Source of the DNA: Aureispira sp050633105
GTDB taxonomy: Bacteria > Bacteroidota > Bacteroidia > Chitinophagales > Saprospiraceae
Reading direction: 5' to 3'
NCBI GenBank assembly: GCA_050633105.1
Contig: JBOEFW010000063.1
Location: forward strand, 1-64,000
Length of the DNA stretch: 64,000 nucleotides
The notes under the pieces are model-generated. The model saw nothing but the letters and a program-made list of their open reading frames with translations. It did no database searches and was not told where the DNA came from. Positions 26,148 through 33,926 of the stretch are shown one piece after another (within the stretch, counting starts at the first letter, position 1; each line of letters starts with the position of its first letter). Position numbers and translations under genes: made by a program.

Positions 26148-27011
26148 ATGTTCCAGAAATTATTTATTATTTCAATCGTTTTTTCACTAACAATAATGGC
26201 CTGTAACAAAGAGGATCAATCTCCCAGTATCAGCAATTCAGAAAAAGCGTTGGCCTTGATTGAAGCCATTGAAACAGGAGATCCAGCAGCCTTAGATTAC
26301 ATTAGTGATGACCAATACATTCAACACAACTTAGCCTTTCCTGATGGAAAAAGCGGCATCGCCAGTTTACTACAAGGTACAGCAACAGGTTTTTCCGTTA
26401 CCAATCACCGAGTTTTTGAAGAAGGAGATATCGTTGTCACACATAATACCTACGGAGGCACTTGGAACAATGGAGTCCCTCAAATTGCCTTTGATGTCTT
26501 CCGTTTTGAAGATGGTTTAATCGTTGAACATTGGGACAATTTACAAGACGAAGTGAGCGCATCTAATACGGCTAGTGGTCGATCTATGGTAGATGGACCT
26601 ACACAAGTAACTGATATTGAACAAACCGATGCTAATAAAAAATTAGTAACTGATTTTGTAACCAATGTTCTTAAAGGAGGTCAAGGCAATACCATTACAG
26701 ATTATATCAGTACAACACAGTATGACCAACATAATCCAAGTGTTGGAGATGGTTTAAGTGGCCTTAATACTGCTTTACAGTATTTTGCGAACAACAATCT
26801 CTTGTTACAATACGACCAAGTTCATCATGTTCATGCGGCTGGTAATTTTGTCTTGACCATTAGTGAAGGCCTATTTGGAGCAGGTGCAGGTGATCACGTT
26901 GCTTATTACGATTTATTCCGTGTAGAAGCAGGCAAAATTGTGGAGCATTGGGATGTGATTGAGACCATTCCTGCTATGGCAGATTGGAAGAACCAGAATG
27001 GGAAGTTTTAA
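26148..27011 (+). CDS. Double SnoaL/NTF2-like lipoprotein
   Basis: The ATG at 26148 gives a 287-aa protein with a lipoprotein signal (LFIISIVFSLTIMAC). It is a paralogue of 25217-25990 with the same two domains (YISDDQYIQHNLAFPDGKSG, then YISTTQYDQHNPSVGDGLSG) and an almost identical ending (IPAMADWKNQNGKF). The two genes differ mainly in the first domain and in location: this one is exported. It has an extra two-residue insertion, GAGAGDH, near the end. The pair probably arose by tandem duplication followed by gain or loss of the signal. Confidence 0.82.
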   Translation: MFQKLFIISIVFSLTIMACNKEDQSPSISNSEKALALIEAIETGDPAALDYISDDQYIQHNLAFPDGKSGIASLLQGTATGFSVTNHRVFEEGDIVVTHNTYGGTWNNGVPQIAFDVFRFEDGLIVEHWDNLQDEVSASNTASGRSMVDGPTQVTDIEQTDANKKLVTDFVTNVLKGGQGNTITDYISTTQYDQHNPSVGDGLSGLNTALQYFANNNLLLQYDQVHHVHAAGNFVLTISEGLFGAGAGDHVAYYDLFRVEAGKIVEHWDVIETIPAMADWKNQNGKF

Positions 27012-27042
27012 CGGAAGCTTGTAAAAGCGTATTTCTCTATTA

Positions 27043-27106
27043 TTAAAAATAAGAGTTATTTCGATTTTAAGGCGTTCTTAAAATTCGGGATAGCTCCTAT
27101 TTTTAA
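27043..27106. terminator. Bidirectional terminator-like hairpin
   Basis: A long imperfect stem runs from TTAAAAATA (27043-27051) to TATTTTTAA (27098-27106). The perfect core is ATTTTAAG/CTTAAAAT around a gcgtt loop. It separates two convergent genes and carries A/T runs on both ends. Confidence 0.65.
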
Positions 27107-27107
27107 A

Positions 27108-27727
27108 TTAGCAATTAATATTTTCTAAAGTAAAGTGGAATTCAGAAGGCTTCTTACCTGCCCCTCCACCTGTCATTACAATATCTGCACTTCTAATTCC
27201 AAATAAATTAATCTCTGAATTAATTTGAGAAATGATGGCAGCGGTCAATGCATCACCTTCTTCTACTTGAGAAAACACTCCAATATACAGCCGTGGTTCA
27301 AACTCAAAAATTGCTTTTTGTTCAGGAACTAAACCTGTTTTAACTGCCACTAATTTGCCATCTCTATAACAATTAGCACTAATGGCTCCTTTACCTAAAT
27401 GATTTCTTACTTCTATTGGATTAGAATCAACTGCTGAAGTGGAAGAACGTTGTAGAATATCTCCTGAGGAATCTTGTATCATACCAAAACCCTCTCCATT
27501 AACAGCATTTAATCGTGGCGTATAATTTCCATACGAATCACCCCCTGACACTCTAACATTTACAAGATAATAAAAAGGGTGATTGTCTAACCTTCCACAA
27601 TTTTCAATCACTTTCCATGCAATAGCGATTTCTCCAAAATCTTCCGCAATATTTTTTTGAAAAAGAAGGATATTGCTGTTATTAATACCTGCCGACTTAT
27701 TAATAAAATTTAACTTTATTTTTTCAT
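27108..27727 (-). pseudogene. Frameshifted hypothetical gene
   Basis: The frame from 27611 (a GTG) to 27108 encodes 167 aa (HPFYYLVNVRVSGGDSYGNY etc.). Protein sense continues upstream of it: QKNIAEDFGEIAIAWK reads on in the same frame, then a one-base shift in the minus-strand T6/A7 runs (27652-27665) leads to KLNFINKSAGINNSNILLF in another frame. A second one-base difference in the A5 run (27720-27724) separates that from an ATG at 27727. Joined, they give about 205 aa starting MKIKLNFINKSAGINNSN. I associate the pattern loosely with uncharacterised bacterial proteins of similar start. Either the gene is decayed or two homopolymer sequencing errors are present. Confidence 0.55.
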
Positions 27728-27924
27728 GATTTTCTGCATTTAATTTAAATCAAAATACAAAAATCTTCTAAAAAGTAAGTGTTATTAGATGTTTTGAAAG
27801 ACCAAGCTCCGCCTGACAGATATTTCAGGAAAGTACGCTTTTAGAATAATCTAACCTTGTTAAGCGGAGGTCCTTTATTATAATAATCGCAATAGCTTTC
27901 TTACTTTGGTAAAAAACTATTTTC
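27728..27924. other. Intergenic region with GC-rich inverted repeat
   Basis: The gap between the frameshifted gene and the second Crp/Fnr gene contains AGCTCCGC near 27807 and GCGGAGGTC near 27864, inverted relative to each other. The weak box TACTTTGG near 27902 may serve the regulator. No gene is seen. Confidence 0.35.
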
Positions 27925-28506
27925 ATGGACCTACTCCTCGCCTACCTTCAACAATACATTTCCTTAAATCAAGAAGAAATAGCTTTCTTGCAGCAAAACC
28001 TCACCATCAAGGAGCATCCCAAAAATGAGCTGCTCTTCCAAGAAGGCAACATCTCCCGCACCATTTACTTTGTCTCTAAGGGCTTGGTTCGTTTATTTTA
28101 TACCGTAGATGGCCTAGAAAAAACGGCTTTTTTCTATACTGCTGGAAAATTTATTTGCGCAGGCGAAAGCTTTACCTATGCTATTCCTGCTAAAGAAAAT
28201 TATCAAACCATAGAAACAGCTACGATCATTCATTTGGATAAGAACAACATAGAAAAGCTCTTAATACAATTGCCGCAACTAGAAATCATTGGCAGAATGG
28301 CCGTAGAAGAGGAGTTAATTACCGCTCAAAAAATCATTGCCTCTTTTGTAACTAAATCTCCTACAGAGCGCTATTTAGAATTATTAGACCAACAAGGAGA
28401 ACTCTTTCAAAGAGCCCCCCAACAATATATTGCCTCTTACCTGGGCGTTTCACCAGAGACCTTAAGTCGAATCAAAAAAAGAATTACCCCTAATCGACCT
28501 TCTTGA
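27925..28506 (+). CDS. Crp/Fnr-family transcriptional regulator (second)
   Basis: A 193-aa regulator: effector barrel (KNELLFQEGNISRTIYFVSK GLVRLFYTVDGLEKTAFFYT), dimer helix, and C-terminal helix-turn-helix (APQQYIASYLGVSPETLSRI). It is the same short subclass as the gene at 3820-4413, without Fnr-type cysteines. As there, its TGA stop (28504-28506) falls inside a perfect palindrome (28501-28518) that sits in activating position for the next gene, an SDR-type oxidoreductase. The ligand is unknown. Confidence 0.88.
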   Translation: MDLLLAYLQQYISLNQEEIAFLQQNLTIKEHPKNELLFQEGNISRTIYFVSKGLVRLFYTVDGLEKTAFFYTAGKFICAGESFTYAIPAKENYQTIETATIIHLDKNNIEKLLIQLPQLEIIGRMAVEEELITAQKIIASFVTKSPTERYLELLDQQGELFQRAPQQYIASYLGVSPETLSRIKKRITPNRPS

Positions 28507-28518
28507 CGATCGTCAAGA
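28501..28518. promoter_or_regulatory. FNR-type palindrome overlapping the Crp/Fnr stop codon
   Basis: An 18-bp perfect palindrome (TCTTGACGA/TCGTCAAGA) containing TTGAC-N4-GTCAA, the classic Fnr/Nnr-type half-site arrangement. Its centre (28509.5) lies about 42 bp upstream of the start predicted from TAATTTTG at 28539-28546. Control by the adjacent regulator is inferred. Confidence 0.7.
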
Positions 28519-28538
28519 GCAATTGAAACAAAAGTCTA

Positions 28539-28546
28539 TAATTTTG
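28539..28546 (+). promoter_or_regulatory. Bacteroidota -7 promoter box (TAATTTTG)
   Basis: TAATTTTG matches TAnnTTTG and lies 32 bases before the SDR gene. No -33 TTTG is at the normal distance, as at the promoter at 4449, which suits an activator-dependent promoter. Confidence 0.55.
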
Positions 28547-28577
28547 GAACATTCAATCAGGAAAACCTTCCATTATT

Positions 28578-29456
28578 ATGACAAACAACCATAAAGTATT
28601 ATTAGCAGGTGCCACAGGTTATTTAGGGCAATTCATTGCGCAAGAACTCCAACAACAAGGAATACAGACCACCATCTTAGTCCGCAATCCAATAAAATTT
28701 AAAAACACAGGCATTGCAGCACAAAAAGTTATTAAAGCTTCTCTAACAACTCCCAAAACACTCCACGGCTGCTGCAAAGGGATTCAGACCGTCATCTCTA
28801 GTGTGGGCATTACTAGACAAAAAGACGGCTTGTCTTATATGCAAGTGGATTATCAAGCGAATCTCAACTTACTTCAAGAGGCTCAAAAATCAGGCGTTCA
28901 AAAATTCATTTACATTGCCGCCTTAAAAGGAGACGAACTCCAACATCTAAAGATCTTTGAAGCCAAGGAGAAATTTGTTGCCGCGCTCCAAAATTCGGGA
29001 TTAGATTATACCATCATAAGACCCAATGGCTTCTTCTCTGATCTATCGGCCTTTTATGAAATGGCGAAGAAGGGTAGAATTTATTTATTTGGTAAGGGGC
29101 AAGCCCAACTCAACCCTATTCACGGTTCTGATTTAGCAAAGGCTTGTGTTGCAGCCATCGACCAGCCCCAACAGGAACTCGCCATTGGTGGCCCTGAACT
29201 CTTAAGTCAAGTACAAATCGCTCAATTGGCCTTTAAGAGCCAAGGTAAAACGCCCAAGATTACCTATATCCCTGACTGGATAAGGAAGGTAAGTCTTCAG
29301 TTGGGGCGTTATCTTATTCCTTCTAAAACTTTTGGGCCGATAGAGTTTTTTATGACAGTTTTGGCCTTGGATATGGTTGCTCCGAAATATGGGACACATA
29401 CTGTTGGAACCTATTTTGAGGCATTAGATCAAGCAGATGCTTCTCCACTATCTTAG
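28578..29456 (+). CDS. Atypical SDR-family NAD(P)-binding oxidoreductase
   Basis: A 292-aa NAD(P)H-binding protein. The N-terminal Rossmann motif is LLAGATGYLGQFIAQEL (glycines at about 11-17), followed by VRNP and VISSVGITRQKDGLSYMQVD. The motif FIYIAAL replaces the usual catalytic tyrosine region, and FIRP-type IIRPNGFFSD follows. This is the atypical SDR class, like NmrA or YbjT, with a C-terminal hydrophobic patch (FMTVLALDMVAPKYGTHTVG). It may sense redox state or modify quinones or flavins. Its promoter carries an FNR-type palindrome next to the Crp/Fnr gene upstream, so it is the presumed target of that regulator. Confidence 0.85.
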   Translation: MTNNHKVLLAGATGYLGQFIAQELQQQGIQTTILVRNPIKFKNTGIAAQKVIKASLTTPKTLHGCCKGIQTVISSVGITRQKDGLSYMQVDYQANLNLLQEAQKSGVQKFIYIAALKGDELQHLKIFEAKEKFVAALQNSGLDYTIIRPNGFFSDLSAFYEMAKKGRIYLFGKGQAQLNPIHGSDLAKACVAAIDQPQQELAIGGPELLSQVQIAQLAFKSQGKTPKITYIPDWIRKVSLQLGRYLIPSKTFGPIEFFMTVLALDMVAPKYGTHTVGTYFEALDQADASPLS

Positions 29457-29641
29457 ACAAGATTCTTTAAACAGTCATTAAATTTGCTCTTTATTATAAA
29501 TAATAATTATAAATTTCTTATTTTTATTACAATCATTCTCTCCCAAAAGATCCATCCCTTGATAGGTCACTGACTTATCGCTTCTCCTCTTCTTCTTTTA
29601 TCAGAACAGTTTATTCCTTGTGTGTAATAAGTTACTATTTT

Positions 29642-31441
29642 ATGAAAAAAATTGGATCTTGGTTTACGATTTTAATGTTGCTTTTTAGTACTTCTGTTGT
29701 TGCACAGACCACCTATTTTATCGATCAACAAAATGGGCAATCTTCTAATAATGGAACCGCTTATGCTACTGCGTTTGCCTCTATTAATACAGCGACTAGC
29801 CTGCTTTTACCAGGAGACACTGTTGTCATCATTGGTGTCTATAAGAATCCTCTTTATAATCCAACCTATTCGTATACAACCGCTCATGATTCACAGTTGT
29901 GGCATGGGGAGAATTCGATTAGAATTAGCCATCTACATGGCACTAGTGCCGCCTATATTACTATCAAAGCCTATGATTCCTCTACCCTTCTACAAGGCGA
30001 TGGTGCTAATATTTTCAGAGTACAAAACAGTTCTTTCTTGCGTATTCAAGGGTTTGAAATAGCAGGAGAAGTTCCACGAATTCCCATAACTACCGCCAAT
30101 GCGCTTCAATTTGTTTACATTAATGTAGACAGTGTCGCCGATTCCAAAGCCCCGATGGCCGCAGATATTCAGTATCGTCATTTAGATTGCATTAGTAATT
30201 GTACGGCTGGTGCAGTGGTCGATGGGGAAATTTATAGCAGTTTAGCCAATGTCAATGTAGCTCGCCCCTCTTATATTGATACTAGAGGCTTGTATTTGAG
30301 TAATGTTCATCATATTGACATTATAGGCAACACCATACACGATATGCCAGGAGGCGGCCTAAGAGTCTCCGATTGTGAAGACATTACGATTCAAAACAAT
30401 GAAGTTTATGCTTGCTCTAGAAAATCTTACTCTGGTACTCATGCCCTAGTGGTCACAAAAGCAACGAGTACTAGAACCACCAATGATTATCGAATTGTCA
30501 TTGCCAACAATACCATTCATCATAATTACAATGAGCAATATTCTTGGGCCCCAACTAAAACGATCATCACCCCACACATTGATGAAGGGAAAGGCATTTC
30601 CCTTCAGAGAAATGAAACCACGTATCATAACAATGGCACCTTTAAGGTAAATTGGGAACATGGTAGAATCTTAGTCCAAAATAACATTTGCTATTTTAAT
30701 GGTTTTAGTGGTATACACAGCAATGATGGTCATAGAATTGATATTATTAACAATACTTGTTACTTCAATTCTTATACAAAATCGATCACACAAGGAATTC
30801 GCAGTAATAATGGAGGAAATATTGGCATCAGCGCGCAAGGAGGTGGCGACATTGCCATCTTTAATAACATTTCAATCATAGATTCTGCTTTGAGCAAATC
30901 AGCGATTTCTTCCAATATACCCGACAGTAATGGATTAGTGGTAGAGAACAACCTTATTTTTGGCACTTCACTTGCTGGCGCAACAGGTACAATTAATGAA
31001 AATGCCAATGTCGTTTCTCTTCAGCTGAACACACAAAAGGTAGACCCTTTATTTGTTGATCCAGTCAATTTTGATTTTAGTCTTCAGGCTAATTCTCCTG
31101 CTATTGATGCGGCTCAAAGTAGTATAGCTCCTAGCGAGGACTTTTTCCAAAACCTTCGAGATAATGCCCCAGATATAGGCGCGATAGAGTATCTTCCCCT
31201 CTTGCCCATTCAACGGTTAAAGATGTCTACTATCACCATATATCCTAACCCTGTAGACGATGTCTTATACACCAATGAGCAAGCACTAACGTCTAAAAAA
31301 ATCACGCTCTGTAATATGCTAGGGCAAGATTTCACTGCGCAAATGTTGATACAAGACAACCAGATCCAAATGTCCAACGTGCCAAGGGGGCAATACATTT
31401 TGAGCGTCGATACTGTTTCTAGCATCCTTTATAAGAAATAA
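29642..31441 (+). CDS. Secreted right-handed beta-helix protein with T9SS sorting domain
   Basis: The ATG at 29642 gives a 599-aa protein with a signal peptide (MKKIGSWFTILMLLFSTSVV AQ). It starts with a DUF1565-like segment (TTYFIDQQNGQSSNNGTAYA, TATSLLLPGDTVVI). Parallel beta-helix repeats follow (RGLYLSNVHHIDIIGNTIHD, ITIQNNEVYA, ILVQNNICYFNGFSGIHSND). Then comes a choice-of-anchor-like module (FSLQANSPAIDA). The ending (ITIYPNPVDDVLYT ... GQYILSVDTVSSILYKK) is the type A C-terminal domain recognised by the type IX secretion system. The fold suggests a polysaccharide lyase or surface glycan-binding protein; no catalytic residues could be assigned. Confidence 0.85.
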   Translation: MKKIGSWFTILMLLFSTSVVAQTTYFIDQQNGQSSNNGTAYATAFASINTATSLLLPGDTVVIIGVYKNPLYNPTYSYTTAHDSQLWHGENSIRISHLHGTSAAYITIKAYDSSTLLQGDGANIFRVQNSSFLRIQGFEIAGEVPRIPITTANALQFVYINVDSVADSKAPMAADIQYRHLDCISNCTAGAVVDGEIYSSLANVNVARPSYIDTRGLYLSNVHHIDIIGNTIHDMPGGGLRVSDCEDITIQNNEVYACSRKSYSGTHALVVTKATSTRTTNDYRIVIANNTIHHNYNEQYSWAPTKTIITPHIDEGKGISLQRNETTYHNNGTFKVNWEHGRILVQNNICYFNGFSGIHSNDGHRIDIINNTCYFNSYTKSITQGIRSNNGGNIGISAQGGGDIAIFNNISIIDSALSKSAISSNIPDSNGLVVENNLIFGTSLAGATGTINENANVVSLQLNTQKVDPLFVDPVNFDFSLQANSPAIDAAQSSIAPSEDFFQNLRDNAPDIGAIEYLPLLPIQRLKMSTITIYPNPVDDVLYTNEQALTSKKITLCNMLGQDFTAQMLIQDNQIQMSNVPRGQYILSVDTVSSILYKK

Positions 31442-31466
31442 CCAAGTTATCTCTTGAACTACCGTA

Positions 31467-31689
31467 GAAGTTGTTTAAAAATGGAATTGCGTTGACAAGG
31501 AGTACTAGTTTTGTTCTAATCAAGACTCGCCAATCGATCTGACTTATTTGATACGATTGTATCAAATAATCAGCTTTGATTCACAGCAGCGCTATGGAAC
31601 TAATTTTTAACGAAGAGTAGGGCAAAACTAGCTTTCATTAATAGCATTAGGCTATTAACTCCGCTGGTTTTCAATTCTTAAACAACTTC
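31467..31689. repeat. MITE-like element with terminal inverted repeats, copy 1
   Basis: GAAGTTGTTTAA at 31467-31478 is matched by TTAAACAACTTC at 31678-31689, and AATTG/CAATT extends the pairing after a few unpaired bases. Inside are nested inverted repeats, including the 11-bp stem TTATTTGATAC/GTATCAAATAA (31544-31569) and CTAGTTTTG/CAAAACTAG. A second element with the same ends lies at 58479-58677. No transposase frame is present. It looks like a non-autonomous insertion or a structured RNA. Confidence 0.55.
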
Positions 31690-31693
31690 ATAT

Positions 31694-31733
31694 ACAAAAA
31701 AAGCTTCCACCCAACGGTAGAAGCTTTTTTTGT
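31694..31733. terminator. Terminator of the RNase G gene, bidirectional
   Basis: ACAAAAAAAGCTTC (31694-31707) pairs perfectly with GAAGCTTTTTTTGT (31720-31733) around a 12-base loop with some extra pairing. T runs on both strands allow it to stop both the beta-helix transcript and the minus-strand RNase G transcript. Confidence 0.85.
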
Positions 31734-31751
31734 ATTTTATATCTAAATCGC

Positions 31752-33305
31752 TTAATTCAAACGAATTTCATCGTCGTTGTCATCAAAGAAGCAATATTTC
31801 ATCATGTGGTATTTGCTGGATATTTCCAACTTAAACCATTTGCGGTATTGCCAGCGCCATTGCATTAAGATGCTCCAAAATCCTTGGTTCAGATAAGCAT
31901 GAACAAAAGGGTGCATTTTAATGGTCAGTGTATTTGGATTTTGTGATTTCATAATAAAATCCAAATCGCGCTTGATGTCATCTAACAAGAGAATAGAAGC
32001 GTTGATTTTACCTGTTCCTTCACAGGCAGGACATTGCTCTGCGGTTGTAATAGAAACGGCAGGACGAACACGCTCTCGCGTGATTTGCATTAAGCCAAAT
32101 TTGCTCAAGGGCAAAATGGTATGCTTTGCATTGTCATCCTCCATGAATTTCTTCATAGACTGGAAGAGCTTGACTTTATTTTCATTCTTACGAACATCAA
32201 TAAAGTCAATAATGATAATCCCTCCAATATCACGTAAACGCAATTGGCGAGCAATCTCTTCTGCGGACTCCATATTGACACGCAAGGCATTTTCTTCTTG
32301 ATCATTGCTGACCATTTTATGCCCACTGTTCACATCAATAACATGCATTGCTTCTGTGCTCTCAATCACCAAGTAGGCGCCAGAGTGCATTGTAGCCGTT
32401 TTTCCAAAGGAAGATTTGATTTGCTTGGTAATACCAAACTGATCAAAGATTGGACGATTCCCAGAGTAGTAGCGAACAATATCTGTCTTCTTAGGCGCTA
32501 CTTTGCGAATTTCGCTGATGACTTCTTCTTCTACTTTCTTATCATTAACAACTACTCTAGAGAACGATTCATTCCAAAAGTCACGAATCAAACTCTTGGT
32601 TTTATTCAGTTCGCTCAAACACTTGATAGGAGCAGAAGCGCCGCGTAGTTCTTTATAAATAGTTTCCCATTTATGGACCAATTCGGTAATGTCATCGTGT
32701 AGTTCTGCTACGCGTTTGCCTTCGGCTGCGGTTCGCACAATAAACCCAAAGTTTTTGGGACGAATGCTTTCCATGAGGCGGCGTAGACGTTCGCGTTCTT
32801 CATCGCTAGTCACTTTTTTCGAAACAGCAATCACATTAGTGAATGGTGTTAAGACGACATAGCGACCTGCGATTGTAATTTCACAACAAAGACGTGGGCC
32901 TTTGGTAGAAATTGGCTCTTTGAGTACTTGTACTAAGATATTTTGCCCTTTGTGCAGTACTTGATTAATCTTTCCCTTTTTAGAAATTTCTGATTCTATT
33001 GGAAAATCTTTGAGCAAGTGGGTGGGCAAGCTCCCATCAATCGCCCCATTCGTAAATTTAATAAGCGATTTCAGCTTGGGTCCCAAGTCTGTATAGTGCA
33101 AAAAAGCATCTTTCTTAGAATGACCAATGTTTACAAAGGCCGCGTTGAGTCCTGGTAGGAGTTTTGTCACTCTACCGAGGTATATATCCCCAACAATCAA
33201 GTTGTTTTTGAGGGATTGGTTATGCAATTCTACCAGCTTATTGTTTTCAATAAGCGCTAATTGAATTTCTTTTTGGTTAGAATTGATAATTAGTTCTTTA
33301 TCCAA
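31752..33305 (-). CDS. rng: Ribonuclease E/G family endoribonuclease
   Basis: A protein of about 517 aa in the RNase E/G family that cuts single-stranded mRNA and rRNA precursors. An S1-like RNA-binding domain comes first (GDIYLGRVTKLLPGLNAAFV, AFLHYTDLGP). The DNase-I-like catalytic part has the metal-binding aspartates in MHVIDVNSGHK and IIDFIDVRK. The zinc-link is CPACEGTG. The frame contains no suitable ATG: TTG at 33305 gives the family-like start (L)DKELIINSNQKEIQLALIEN, and a TTG at 33365 is the alternative. A 500-base leader separates it from the COX24-like gene. HU, TPR and COX24-like genes upstream are its usual Bacteroidota neighbours. Confidence 0.88.
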   Translation of the reverse strand: MDKELIINSNQKEIQLALIENNKLVELHNQSLKNNLIVGDIYLGRVTKLLPGLNAAFVNIGHSKKDAFLHYTDLGPKLKSLIKFTNGAIDGSLPTHLLKDFPIESEISKKGKINQVLHKGQNILVQVLKEPISTKGPRLCCEITIAGRYVVLTPFTNVIAVSKKVTSDEERERLRRLMESIRPKNFGFIVRTAAEGKRVAELHDDITELVHKWETIYKELRGASAPIKCLSELNKTKSLIRDFWNESFSRVVVNDKKVEEEVISEIRKVAPKKTDIVRYYSGNRPIFDQFGITKQIKSSFGKTATMHSGAYLVIESTEAMHVIDVNSGHKMVSNDQEENALRVNMESAEEIARQLRLRDIGGIIIIDFIDVRKNENKVKLFQSMKKFMEDDNAKHTILPLSKFGLMQITRERVRPAVSITTAEQCPACEGTGKINASILLLDDIKRDLDFIMKSQNPNTLTIKMHPFVHAYLNQGFWSILMQWRWQYRKWFKLEISSKYHMMKYCFFDDNDDEIRLN

Positions 33306-33805
33306 AGCTATAGTATTCTTTTTTCGTGATTCTGTGTAGTAGCTTGGAGAGGCTTTGACTCTCAAGAACGCGTTAGGGTTGATGTTGGGCTATTGATTGG
33401 AGCCTTTTATCGTACACGTTTTCTATACGTTACATGGCCGTAAGTATAGTCGAGTTGAAACCAATTCCATTTCCACACAGCAGTCCTTCTAATAACGTAG
33501 CAAGAGGACTGACAATATTTTTTAGTCGTGCTTTATTGGGGTAGACTTGCTACTTTTCTGCGCAGCGACGCTACCCTTTGTGGTAAACGGCTGATAAAAC
33601 AGAAACAGTAGTAGGCAATTGTCCAGTAAGAAGGGCCATAGATTACCCAGAGAGAGCGGACAAGTTGCGTACGAAGAGAATAGGAGAGAATAATAGAAGT
33701 GTTAAAGGCATTTCCCTTTAACATAAAAGTGAGCCAACAACAACCCTTCTAGAGAGTATATTGTTGGCTAACCATGCCACGAAGGCATTTATGACTTAGA
33801 AGAGA
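33306..33805 (-). other. Long leader region of the RNase G gene
   Basis: About 500 bases between the COX24-like gene and the RNase G start hold no plausible gene. On the minus strand it could form hairpins: AGCCAACAA/TTGTTGGCT (33732-33740 and 33761-33769), GTTAAAGG/CCTTTAAC (33701-33722), and CAGTCCT/AGGACTG near 33480-33512. The first may be a weak end signal for the HU-TPR-COX24 transcript. The remainder may be a regulatory 5' leader, as known for RNase E genes in enterobacteria (inference). Confidence 0.45.
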
Positions 33806-33898
33806 TTACTTCTTCTTCTTGTGACGATTCTTGCGCAATCTTTTCTTACGTTTATGAGTCGCGATCTTATGTCTTTTACGTTTTTTTCCACAAGGCAT
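33806..33898 (-). CDS. COX24/AURKAIP1-type 30-aa basic protein
   Basis: A 30-aa peptide beginning MPCGKKRKRHKIATHKRKKR and ending in KKKK. It is the complete COX24 C-terminal-type domain found as a tiny stand-alone protein in Bacteroidota. Its eukaryotic relative is a mitochondrial small-subunit ribosomal component (mS38), and the bacterial bS22 proteins are of this kind, so it is probably a ribosomal protein. It sits between the TPR-protein gene and RNase G, 28 bp after the TPR gene's stop. Confidence 0.85.
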   Translation of the reverse strand: MPCGKKRKRHKIATHKRKKRLRKNRHKKKK

Positions 33899-33926
33899 AT
33901 TCCTAGTATTTTATTTATTGTTTAAA

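Noticed and set aside
29642..31441. Alginate or pectate lyase
   Set aside because: The beta-helix fold is clear but I could not identify the calcium-binding or catalytic residues of a specific lyase family.
31544..31569. Simple terminator of the beta-helix gene
   Set aside because: The stem has no T tract and lies within a larger inverted-repeat element; the real terminator is at 31694-31733.
33533..33724. 63-codon minus-strand frame in the RNase G leader
   Set aside because: Its sequence is aromatic-rich and without any family likeness or conserved context; it is more likely a chance frame in the leader.
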